A stretch of 64,000 nt of DNA from Sinimarinibacterium arenosum (GTDB lineage: Bacteria > Pseudomonadota > Gammaproteobacteria > Nevskiales > Nevskiaceae). Position 1 is the first letter of the stretch. Each line of letters begins with the position of its first letter. A program made the translations under genes and the position numbers. Under the pieces are notes generated by a model. The model had not been told where the DNA came from. It saw nothing but the letters and a program-made list of their open reading frames with translations, and did no database searches. The stretch lies in assembly GCF_005047655.1 (NCBI RefSeq), contig NZ_SUKF01000006.1, forward strand, positions 161,388 to 225,387. Reading direction: 5' to 3'. Of this stretch, positions 37,019 to 44,464 are shown one piece after another.

Positions 37019-37312
37019 ATGGCTACCTTGGAAGCTACGCTGGCCGAAGCACAGAAGAATCAGCGGGTGTGCCCACAGCCTCAGCAATGGCAGGCACTCT
37101 ATGAGCTGCTGCCCAACAAGCTACGCAAAGGTGGGGGCTGGGAGCCGGCATTGCCGCTAATTCTCGCTGCGTGGGGGGATACGCCAGCACTTCCAAAGAT
37201 GCTGCGGCTGAAAGAGCACATTGAGTGGGCCGCATCGCATGGGCACCTTGATGAGGTGCATGCGTTTCTTTGCAGCCTTGCAGAAAATCAATGGCATCAC
37301 ATAGGCGAGTAA
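37019..37312 (+). CDS. Cassette-encoded hypothetical protein
   Basis: 97 residues (MATLEATLAEAQ...). The blocks NKLRKGGGWEPALPLILAAW and HIEWAASHGHLDEVHAFL are of a kind I know from hypothetical proteins in chromosomal integron cassettes. It starts 18 bases after the core site GTTGGGT (37001-37007) and ends 4 bases before an RYYYAAC box, a typical cassette geometry. Function unknown. Confidence 0.72.
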   Translation: MATLEATLAEAQKNQRVCPQPQQWQALYELLPNKLRKGGGWEPALPLILAAWGDTPALPKMLRLKEHIEWAASHGHLDEVHAFLCSLAENQWHHIGE

Positions 37313-37316
37313 TGCC

Positions 37317-37441
37317 ACCCAACCAGGCACTTCCAGCCGACGTCATTGCCACCACTTCGCGTCGTCATAGGGAGGCCTACAACTGCATTAAATCGGCTTC
37401 AGGTGACGTTTGACCCACCACGTACTTTTTAGCTGTTGGGG
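37317..37441 (+). other. Second attC-like site (125 bp, divergent)
   Basis: ACCCAAC (37317-37323) is complementary to GTTGGGG (37435-37441). Internal arms CAGCCGA (37334-37340) and TCGGCTTC (37393-37400) pair imperfectly. The 12-mer TTAGCTGTTGGG at 37429-37440 also occurs at 36446-36457, in front of the first cassette, as expected for flanking R' ends. Weaker than the site at 36760. Confidence 0.5.
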
Positions 37442-37796
37442 CTAACGGAGAGATCGAATGATCTGGTGAACAGGGCCGTTTCAAAGCGCAATTGGCATGC
37501 CAGTTCGGTTTCATTGAGAGATCGTGTAAGGCTTACGATGCTGGGCACGTTGATGAGGCGGTCCGGATCGCTACGACACTATCCGAGTGCTGATGCATGA
37601 CACCGCGAACTCGACGTCGCTGCCCGCGCAGCTAGGAGCATAGGATGTCCTCGTAGTAACCACCTCACCGACGAACCTTCCTGAGGCCTCAACCACGTAT
37701 TTTGATGTACTTCTCGGGTTCTCTATGAAAGGGCGAGGCCGCTCGCGCATATCTATCGACTTAAGAACTAGCTCCAACGCAAGAGATCCATAAGCC
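37442..37796. other. 355-base gap
   Basis: No confident gene. A 75-codon minus-strand frame (37571-37798) has protein-like composition but its ATG is the same CATG as the plus-strand start at 37797. Left unassigned. Confidence 0.4.
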
Positions 37797-38396
37797 ATGC
37801 AAAATGATTTCTCTACAAGAGTAGTTCAGCTCATATTAGAAGTTTTGCGTAAGTCCTTACGCGCAGCCGTATTTATATTTGTAGGAGCAGTAGTTGGCTA
37901 CTCTGTGGGCATGGTTGAATGGCTTGTAGCTACGGTCTTCGTCAATTCGGTGATGCCAAAGTTCGGTCTGGTCGGCTATAGGCTGAGCGAAGATGAATAT
38001 TTCATTATCATCTGCATCGCGCTGGTCGTGGCAATTGGCGTCGCAGCGAAATTCGCACGACCGGGTAATGCGACAGATATCTGGTTTCTCGACCATATTG
38101 ACAGCAAGCGCAATCAATTTGAGCAATGGGTGAGGATTTCGGCTAGTAGTAAATTTGCAAAGAACGTTGCACTGCTCTGCTTGGGGCTTGCAGTCGCGCT
38201 GGGCGCAATGCTGTATTTCCAGCGCCCTCACACCTATGAGGCGTGTCTAGACAAGTATGTGGCGAAGGCTAGAACCAATCAGATCGCACTGATGATGAGA
38301 GAGTCGTGTCGAAGGCGGTTTGGGGGAGATCTAGATCCAGAAACAAATGGACGCAGGATAAGTAGACCTACGGAATTGCGCGGTGGAGCGGATTGA
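37797..38396 (+). CDS. Hypothetical inner-membrane protein
   Basis: 199 residues with hydrophobic helices at about 20-45, 70-85 and 115-135, and a basic C-terminal domain with two cysteines (YEACLDKY, MRESCRRRF). Preceded by AAGAGA. AT-richer than the surrounding genome. No family recognised. Confidence 0.6.
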   Translation: MQNDFSTRVVQLILEVLRKSLRAAVFIFVGAVVGYSVGMVEWLVATVFVNSVMPKFGLVGYRLSEDEYFIIICIALVVAIGVAAKFARPGNATDIWFLDHIDSKRNQFEQWVRISASSKFAKNVALLCLGLAVALGAMLYFQRPHTYEACLDKYVAKARTNQIALMMRESCRRRFGGDLDPETNGRRISRPTELRGGAD

Positions 38397-38410
38397 AGCT
38401 CCTTGTTTCC

Positions 38411-38632
38411 ATGCAGGTAAAACGGGAGAAATGGCAACTGGTCCACTTTGGCTACACGATACTGACCAGCCGGGATTGGCAGCAACAGGTTCGTATTTGC
38501 GCGTTTCGCAGAAGCGAAGTAGCACCAGTTCTCGCCGCTCGTCGGAAAGCTTGGAAAAACAACTGGCAGGGTTTGGCAGAATTCAGGTCGACATCGCTGG
38601 AACTTTGGCTACGCTTTGCGCCTGATACATAA
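38411..38632 (+). CDS. Possible small hypothetical protein near attR
   Basis: 73 residues from ATG 38411 (MQVKREKWQLVHFGYT...), rich in Trp and Arg. Composition is protein-like, but there is no clear ribosome site and no known family. Confidence 0.35.
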   Translation: MQVKREKWQLVHFGYTILTSRDWQQQVRICAFRRSEVAPVLAARRKAWKNNWQGLAEFRSTSLELWLRFAPDT

Positions 38633-38706
38633 CTTTTGCAGTAACCAACAAACTTACTCGTTGCATTTTTCTTTTAACTCAATGAGATAAGACCCCTATA
38701 GCAGAG

Positions 38707-38722
38707 CAATCGCGCCTACCAA
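38707..38722 (+). other. attR of the island
   Basis: CAATCGCGCCTACCAA, identical to 15684-15699. Sequence to the right is the original downstream flank of tRNA-Val. A longer 22-bp match to the tRNA tail (CGAGTCCAATCGCGCCTACCAA) occurs further right at 38863-38884. Confidence 0.82.
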
Positions 38723-38729
38723 TTCCGTG

Positions 38730-38757
38730 AAACAGCCCCGCACTGTCGGGGCTGTTT
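38730..38757 (+). terminator. Hairpin of repeat unit 1, original tRNA-Val terminator
   Basis: AAACAGCCCCG pairs with CGGGGCTGTTT around CACTGT. Before the island arrived it would have followed tRNA-Val by about 9 bases. Confidence 0.8.
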
Positions 38758-38890
38758 CATGTCCGCAGCATGGGACTCGAACCAACTCCGCCTGAATCAG
38801 ACGCACGTCGAGACGTGCTGCAGGGTTGCGTGCCAAAGCACGCGATGCGCCAGAAGCACAGGCGAGTCCAATCGCGCCTACCAATTCCGT

Positions 38891-38920
38891 GAAGAAGCCC
38901 CGCACTGTCGGGGCTTCTTC
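38891..38920 (+). terminator. Hairpin of repeat unit 2
   Basis: GAAGAAGCCCCG pairs with CGGGGCTTCTTC around CACTGT. The outer stem differs from unit 1 on both sides in a compensating way. Confidence 0.75.
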
Positions 38921-39051
38921 ATACCCGCCGCAGCGGCCTCGAATCCACTCCGTCTGAACCGGACGCACGCCGAGGTGTGTTTCGGGGCTGCGTGCTGAAG
39001 CACGCGATGCGCCCAAGGCGCAGGCAAGTCCAAGCGCACCACCCCTTCTTT

Positions 39052-39081
39052 GATAAAGCCCCGCACCGTCGGGGCTTTATC
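39052..39081 (+). terminator. Hairpin of partial repeat unit 3
   Basis: GATAAAGCCCCG pairs with CGGGGCTTTATC around CACCGT, again with matched changes in the outer stem. Confidence 0.75.
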
Positions 39082-39287
39082 AATTCTGTAGCGCGCACAT
39101 CTGTAGCGTGCACCTAGACACTGCCCCTCTCCCCCTCCAGCGCACGCGAGCGACACGACACAGCCCGTCGACTGATCCCCCAGGTTCACAGGCAGCGCGC
39201 CACAGAGCACAGAAACCTGAGCGTGGAACCCGTTCCTGCCCCGTATAGGCCGAGTGAACCCGGCAGATCACGCGTCAATTGGGAACA

Positions 39288-39306
39288 CCCGGAAGAGCGT
39301 TCCGGG
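39288..39306 (-). terminator. Hairpin beyond the desaturase gene
   Basis: CCCGGAA/TTCCGGG with a 5-base loop lies 22 bases past the desaturase stop. The minus-strand tail is not T-rich, so intrinsic termination is uncertain. The rest of 39082-39287 shows only a short direct repeat (CTGTAGCG[CT]GCAC twice near 39090). Confidence 0.4.
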
Positions 39307-39327
39307 AGTCATGTCATTACCCAATTT

Positions 39328-40260
39328 TCATGCGGCCATTTTGTTTCCGGGGCGGACTGGCGACTCGATCTTCGGAAACACCTCGAAGCTCTTCACCAGC
39401 ACCAGATCCCGCTTGCGGAATTCCGGCTCCAGCAACCGGAACACGCGCTCGTTGTTGTAGAACGGCGTCATCGGCCACATGTGGTGCACCAGATGATAGT
39501 TCTGGTACTGGAGCAACAGATTCATCAACCACTCACGGCCTTCCCGGACGCTGGTCGCGCGCGTGAAGTTGTCGGACTGCCGTAGGTCCATCTTGTCTTT
39601 GTTCCAATGGTTATGCGGCAGCCAGAAAAACGTGAAGCCGATTCCCAGGAACATCAACCGTGACGGAAGAAACGACAGCCAGAAATACTCGGCGCCATAC
39701 CCGGCGGAAATGAGCCCCCCAATCACGGCAGCACCCAGCGCCAGATAGGGGATCAGCTCGCGAATGACTTTCTTCACGATCGGGGCGTCACTGCGAATCA
39801 GACGCAGCGTATACATGACATCGATGAGCAACCAGCGAAATGGAAGCGAGTACCACGCACCGTGGCTCCACGAATCCGGATCCTTGGTCCCGTCATTGGT
39901 AAACCGATGGTGCTCCATATGCGCCCAGCGCATGAGACCCAGGTTCGCATAGGGAACGACCAGGGTGATAACCAGCTGACCCAGCGCATCATTCAGCCGG
40001 CGGTTCTTGGCAACCGCACCATGGATGGAGTCATGGACTGCGCTGAAAAACCAGTAGTAGATGAACGCCAGCAGCGTTGCAGCAAGCCAAAAGGGAATTG
40101 TTTGAGTGACGGCAGCGACGATCAGCCCCACCGCGGCCGTGGTGCCCCCGGCCACGACGCCGACAACCGGAATTGAGAGCGTGGGCGCCGAAGTGAGTCG
40201 CTTGAACTCTGCCCGCTTCGACTCCGGTATCGACAGCGGCTTTCCAAGGTCTTCAGTCAT
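39328..40260 (-). CDS. Membrane fatty-acid desaturase/hydroxylase family
   Basis: 310 residues with four main hydrophobic segments and the three di-iron histidine boxes: HDSIHG (near 75), HMEHH (near 112) and HLVHH (near 262). These enzymes use O2 and electrons to desaturate or hydroxylate lipids or carotenoids in the membrane. The substrate cannot be told. The start is ATG 40260 with GGAG upstream. It is divergent from the AraC-type regulator at 40400, 139 bases apart, which makes that regulator a natural candidate controller. Confidence 0.85.
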   Translation of the reverse strand: MTEDLGKPLSIPESKRAEFKRLTSAPTLSIPVVGVVAGGTTAAVGLIVAAVTQTIPFWLAATLLAFIYYWFFSAVHDSIHGAVAKNRRLNDALGQLVITLVVPYANLGLMRWAHMEHHRFTNDGTKDPDSWSHGAWYSLPFRWLLIDVMYTLRLIRSDAPIVKKVIRELIPYLALGAAVIGGLISAGYGAEYFWLSFLPSRLMFLGIGFTFFWLPHNHWNKDKMDLRQSDNFTRATSVREGREWLMNLLLQYQNYHLVHHMWPMTPFYNNERVFRLLEPEFRKRDLVLVKSFEVFPKIESPVRPGNKMAA

Positions 40261-40399
40261 GAGGGGTCTCCAGAATTGAGTCGATTTGCCTTCTTCAGGG
40301 CTCTGTTCGATGTACCGATTCGCGCAGAAAGATCTTCCTGCCGCGTCGACTCCGGGACCAGCGCCGGACCCGCCTATAACGTGTCATTAAGCGACAACC

Positions 40400-41482
40400 G
40401 TGCCTTTTTCGGAATACAGTGCCTGGAATGACGAGGTCGGAGCCGGCATCTTGAACAAAGCCCGAATTGCCACGACATACACCCGAATTCTGGCGCGAAC
40501 CCTGGGACTTAAAGGCAATGCAGTACAGCCGTTACTGCAAGGCACGGATGTCACGCCCACCGACATCGAATTCGAGAAGCGTGAGCTGACCCGGGCAGAG
40601 CAATATCAGATCATCGAAAACGCCCTGAAACTTACAGATCAGCCGGGGCTGGGCCTGCTCGTCGGCGAGCAGGTCGAGATGTCCACGCATGGCATCCTGG
40701 GACTCGCGGCCATGACGTCGGCAACGCTCAACGAAGCCCTGTCGATCATCACCAAGTACCATCCCGTACGCGCCCCTTTTTTGAGCATCCAGCAGGAGCA
40801 ATCGGATCGCGATCTGATCATCCGTTTCGGAACCGTTGATGACATCAGCGAGCCGGTCAGTCGTTTTCTGATCGAAGCCTTCGCATCAATGCTGCAGACC
40901 ATCGTGGAGCGCATCGTCGAAGACGAGGTCACAAATGCGTCCCTTCTCCTGACGCTGACTCCATCACAGGCCTGGGAGACTTACCGGCAGCATTTCCACT
41001 GCGCAGTCACGCGGACCGACGCGGCGCTCTGCGAATACGCGATCCCTCTGGCACTGGCCAACATGCCGTGTCCGACACGCAACGAAGCGCTGCATGAGCG
41101 CGCTGAAGTGGGATGCCGAACACTTGCAGATCAGATTGCCGGACAAGCGACATGGCGCGGCAAAGTTGAGGCACTGTTTCGGGTGGGCCATGCGGCATTT
41201 CTTTCGCTGGAAGACTGCGCACAACTGCTTCACGTCTCGTCACGAACACTCAATCGCAGACTGTTGGCCGAGGGCACCAGCTACCACGCCATGGTTGACT
41301 CGAGCATGAAGTCGCTGGCCGTGCACCTACTGGGGGAAACGACCCTGACTGTGGACGCCATCGCCTACGATCTCGGATACGAACATCCGTCCAACTTTCG
41401 CCGGGCATTCAGGCGGTGGTTCGGCATGTCCCCGGCCACCTATCGGAAGCAGCATCTGAACACCCAACGCCAGTTGCCATAG
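40400..41482 (+). CDS. AraC-family regulator with arabinose-binding-like N-domain (OruR/ArgR type)
   Basis: 360 residues from GTG 40400. The N-terminal about 30-220 is the effector domain typical of this AraC subgroup (LTRAEQYQIIENAL; LLVGEQVEMSTHGILGLAAMTSATL). The C-terminal AraC helix-turn-helix pair covers about 260-355 (LHVSSRTLNRRLLAEGTSYH; IAYDLGYEHPSNFRRAFRRWFGMSP). Probably senses a lipid or hydrocarbon-type ligand and controls the divergent desaturase (inference). Confidence 0.87.
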   Translation: MPFSEYSAWNDEVGAGILNKARIATTYTRILARTLGLKGNAVQPLLQGTDVTPTDIEFEKRELTRAEQYQIIENALKLTDQPGLGLLVGEQVEMSTHGILGLAAMTSATLNEALSIITKYHPVRAPFLSIQQEQSDRDLIIRFGTVDDISEPVSRFLIEAFASMLQTIVERIVEDEVTNASLLLTLTPSQAWETYRQHFHCAVTRTDAALCEYAIPLALANMPCPTRNEALHERAEVGCRTLADQIAGQATWRGKVEALFRVGHAAFLSLEDCAQLLHVSSRTLNRRLLAEGTSYHAMVDSSMKSLAVHLLGETTLTVDAIAYDLGYEHPSNFRRAFRRWFGMSPATYRKQHLNTQRQLP

Positions 41483-41771
41483 CACTGCGCGACTCTAAAC
41501 CCGCAGGTGCATAGGCCTGCTATAGAGAAATCAGCCGCAAGGGTGGTCTGCCCGCGTCACAACCAGAAACAACGCGGCAGAGCTTGCGATTCCCGTTGTC
41601 GAGCCGACACGGGTGATGCGATTCCGATGCACGCAAGCCGCTCAATTTCCTCTTGCAGGTCCCTCTTGGAGCGCACCAAAAGCGATGCCGCAGGTGAAAC
41701 TTTGCGGCGCTTTTCAGGTCCAGCAGGAGTCGCGATCACGTTCTTCCCCCAGGACCTGCGACAGAGGAGAC
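41483..41771. other. 289-base gap upstream of the mprF leader ORF
   Basis: No gene with support. The region ends with GAGGAGAC 4 bases ahead of the leader ATG at 41772. Promoter elements are not clear by eye. Confidence 0.4.
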
Positions 41772-41876
41772 ATGGCAGTGATTGACGGCAGCAGTACGCG
41801 TCGGGCATCGGCGCGGCGGGCGTATGCACGCCTGCACCCGATCGCGGCGAATCGGGGCCATCTGATTTCGCCATGA
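41772..41876 (+). CDS. 34-residue leader ORF coupled to mprF
   Basis: ATG 41772 follows a strong AGAGGAGAC site and reads MAVIDGSSTRRASARRAYAR... to a TGA that overlaps the mprF ATG (ATGA). The mprF start itself has no ribosome site, so translation of this peptide would be needed to load mprF. The peptide is arginine-rich (7 of 34). It could be a real regulatory leader, or mprF could really begin in this frame by frameshift, or downstream at ATG 41924. Confidence 0.45.
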   Translation: MAVIDGSSTRRASARRAYARLHPIAANRGHLISP

Positions 41877-44464
41877 GCAACGTCGCGTCTGAATCGCCCC
41901 GCACACTCGGCCGCTGGCGGCAAATGCTGCAATTCCCGCTGGGCGGCGCACCGGCAGCGGCCCTCACCATTCTGCTGTTTTCACTGGCGCTGTGGATGCT
42001 GCACCGCGAGCTGGGCGACTTCCATCCATCGCAGTTTTCGGCGCAGTTGCGTGCGGTCACGCCGCAGGCCATCGCATGGGCACTGCTGCTCACCGGCGCC
42101 AGCTACTTTGTACTGACGCTGCATGACGTGATCGCACTACGCGCCATCGCGCGAAAGCTGCCGTACTCGCTGGTCTCCCGGGTGGCGTACCTGTCCTATG
42201 CCATCGGGCACAACGTCGGCTTCGCCGCGCTGTCGGGTGGCGCGATGCGACTGCGCATGTACGGCAGCGTCGGGCTGACGACCCTGGAGATCACCAGCAT
42301 CGTCGCCATCGGCAGTGCGACTTTCTTCATGGGTGCGGCCTTGCTACTGGACCTGTCGCTGCTGCTTGACGCCGGCGATGCCGCGCGCGTGTTGCATATC
42401 ACCAACGTCACGGCGTCTGTCGGCGGCTGGGGTCTGCTGGCGCTGCTGCTGGCGTATGTCGCAATCGCCGGGCGCAAGCGGACACTCGCTATCGGCTCCT
42501 GGAGCGTCAACACACCAGGCGCCACCACCACAGTGCTGCAATTTGTCCTCGGCGCACTCGACATCGTCTTCGCCGCCAGCGCGTTCTATGTCCTGCTGCC
42601 GGCGGACCCGAACCTGTCGCTGCCGGCATTCACCGGTCTGTACGTCGTCGCCATGGTCGCAGCGCTGGCCAGTGGCGTGCCCGGCGGTATCGGGGTCTTC
42701 GAATCGATCCTGCTGGTCCTGCTGCCACAACAGTCGCCGGGTGCCGTGCTTGCCGCCTGCGCACTGTATCGGGCGATCTACTATCTGCTGCCGTTCGCAG
42801 CGGCACTGGCGCTGATGGTCGTGCAGGAAGTTGCACTTCGCGGCAAGACCGTCCGGCGTCTGGCCCGCGGGGCTGGCGGCTGGATCGGCCTGGTCACACC
42901 GCAGGTACTGGGCGTTGCCGTGTTCATTGCCGGCACGGTCCTGCTGATCTCCGGCGCCCTGCCCAGCGTCGGCTCGCGCATGGGACTGATTCCGCTGCCG
43001 CTGGTCGAACTGTCCCATCTGGCCGGCAGCGCGACAGGAGCGGGACTGCTGATCCTCGCGCGTGGCCTGCTGCAACGGATCGATGCCGCCTACTACCTGA
43101 CCCAGGTCCTGCTCGCCACCGGCATTGCAGCGTCGCTGCTCAAGGGGGGCGACTATGAAGAAGCCAGCCTGCTGCTGGCCGTCATGAGCGCGCTGCGCCT
43201 GGCGCGCCCACGCTTCGACCGTCACGCCACCTTGCGCGCGATCGGCGTTTCCGGGCCCTGGCTGGCGGCAATCGCGATCACCCTGCTGGCCAGCATCTGG
43301 ATCGGCCTGCTCGCATTCCGCCACGTCCAGTACCACGACGCCTTGTGGCTGCACTTTGCCCTGAACGCCGACGCGCCACGCATGCTGCGCGCGGCACTGA
43401 CAGCGGTTGCCGTCGCAGCAGGATTGCTGCTGTGGCTATGGTTGTCGCCGGCCCGGCCGCGCCTGAGCCTGCCCGACGCGCGCGATCTCGAAGACGCTGC
43501 GGCCTGCGTTCGTCGCAGCACGCAAACTTCCGCGAATCTCGTCTTCACAGGCGACAAGCGCCTGCTGTTCTGTGACGAGCGCGACGCCTTCATCATGTTC
43601 CAGGTCAGCGGTCGCAGCTGGATCGCGATGGGGGATCCGGTAGGCAATCCGCAACGTTTCGATCTGCTGGCGTGGCGCTTCCGCGAGCTGTGTGATCGCC
43701 ACGCTGCGTGGCCGGTGTTCTATCAGGTTGGCGCCAAACTGCTGCCAATGTATCTGGACCTAGGACTGTCGCCGGCCAAGCTCGGTGAAGAAGCACGTGT
43801 GGCACTGGCGGACTTCAGCCTTGAGGGTCCGCGTCGTGCCGATATCCGTCACAGCCACCGCCGCGCACAGCGCGACGGTGCACAGTTCGAGCTGCTGCAG
43901 CCCACGCAGGTCCAGGAGCAACTGAACGCACTGCGGCTCGTTTCAAACCGCTGGCTCAGCAACAAGAGCGGCGCCGAGAAGGGCTTCTCGATCGGCGCAT
44001 TTACGCAGGACTATGTCACGCGGTTTCCCTGCGGCGTGGTCCGCGTAAATGGGGAGATTGTCGCGTTCGCGACGCTGTGGTGTACCGAGGAACGCCAGGA
44101 GCTGTCGGTAGATCTGATGCGCTACGACCAGCGCGCGCCCAAAGGCGCGATGGAATTCCTGTTCGCCGAACTGATGCTGTGGGGCAAGACCGAAGGCTAT
44201 GCCTGGTTCAACCTCGGCGTGGCACCGCTGGCCGGGCTTGAGGCGCACCCGCTGGCGTCACCCTGGCACAAGCTCGGCATCTTTATCTATCGGCAGGGCG
44301 AGACCTTCTACAACTTCGACGGCCTGCGGCGCTACAAGGCCAAGTACGACCCGCAGTGGCAGCCGCGCTACCTGGTTTCCCCCGGCGGCCTGCGCCTGCC
44401 CCGCGTCCTGCTGGACACAGCCAGCCTGATCGGCGGTGGCGTACGTGGCGTGATCCGCCGATGA
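41873..44464 (+). CDS. mprF: MprF: aminoacyl-phosphatidylglycerol synthase/flippase
   Basis: 863 residues. About 1-530 holds roughly 13-14 membrane helices (flippase domain; AYLSYAIGHNVGFAALSGGAMRLRMY is the conserved segment). About 545-863 is the cytoplasmic DUF2156 transferase domain (SWIAMGDPVGN, RRADIRHSHRRAQRDGA, KGFSIGAFTQDY, FYNFDGLRRYKAKYDPQWQPRYL). It moves lysine or alanine from aminoacyl-tRNA to phosphatidylglycerol and flips the product, lowering surface negative charge and protecting from cationic peptides. Overlaps acvB by 4 bases. Confidence 0.93.
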   Translation: MSNVASESPRTLGRWRQMLQFPLGGAPAAALTILLFSLALWMLHRELGDFHPSQFSAQLRAVTPQAIAWALLLTGASYFVLTLHDVIALRAIARKLPYSLVSRVAYLSYAIGHNVGFAALSGGAMRLRMYGSVGLTTLEITSIVAIGSATFFMGAALLLDLSLLLDAGDAARVLHITNVTASVGGWGLLALLLAYVAIAGRKRTLAIGSWSVNTPGATTTVLQFVLGALDIVFAASAFYVLLPADPNLSLPAFTGLYVVAMVAALASGVPGGIGVFESILLVLLPQQSPGAVLAACALYRAIYYLLPFAAALALMVVQEVALRGKTVRRLARGAGGWIGLVTPQVLGVAVFIAGTVLLISGALPSVGSRMGLIPLPLVELSHLAGSATGAGLLILARGLLQRIDAAYYLTQVLLATGIAASLLKGGDYEEASLLLAVMSALRLARPRFDRHATLRAIGVSGPWLAAIAITLLASIWIGLLAFRHVQYHDALWLHFALNADAPRMLRAALTAVAVAAGLLLWLWLSPARPRLSLPDARDLEDAAACVRRSTQTSANLVFTGDKRLLFCDERDAFIMFQVSGRSWIAMGDPVGNPQRFDLLAWRFRELCDRHAAWPVFYQVGAKLLPMYLDLGLSPAKLGEEARVALADFSLEGPRRADIRHSHRRAQRDGAQFELLQPTQVQEQLNALRLVSNRWLSNKSGAEKGFSIGAFTQDYVTRFPCGVVRVNGEIVAFATLWCTEERQELSVDLMRYDQRAPKGAMEFLFAELMLWGKTEGYAWFNLGVAPLAGLEAHPLASPWHKLGIFIYRQGETFYNFDGLRRYKAKYDPQWQPRYLVSPGGLRLPRVLLDTASLIGGGVRGVIRR

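Larger units (their letters stand above)
38707..39081 (+). repeat. Tandem 162-bp tRNA-tail repeats with terminator hairpins
   Basis: Units start at 38707, 38869 and, as a partial copy, 39031. Each begins with the tRNA-Val acceptor tail (CAATCGCGCCTACCAA, third copy decayed), then a strong hairpin about 23 bases in, then a shared GC-rich body (AAGCACGCGATGCGCC in both complete units). The arrangement matches the repeats downstream of E. coli tyrT, where each unit carries the terminal bases of the tRNA. No reading frame is conserved between units. Confidence 0.85.

Noticed and set aside
37571-37798. 75-codon minus-strand frame with protein-like composition
   Set aside because: Its ATG shares the CATG with the plus-strand membrane gene start, and there is no ribosome site or family match.
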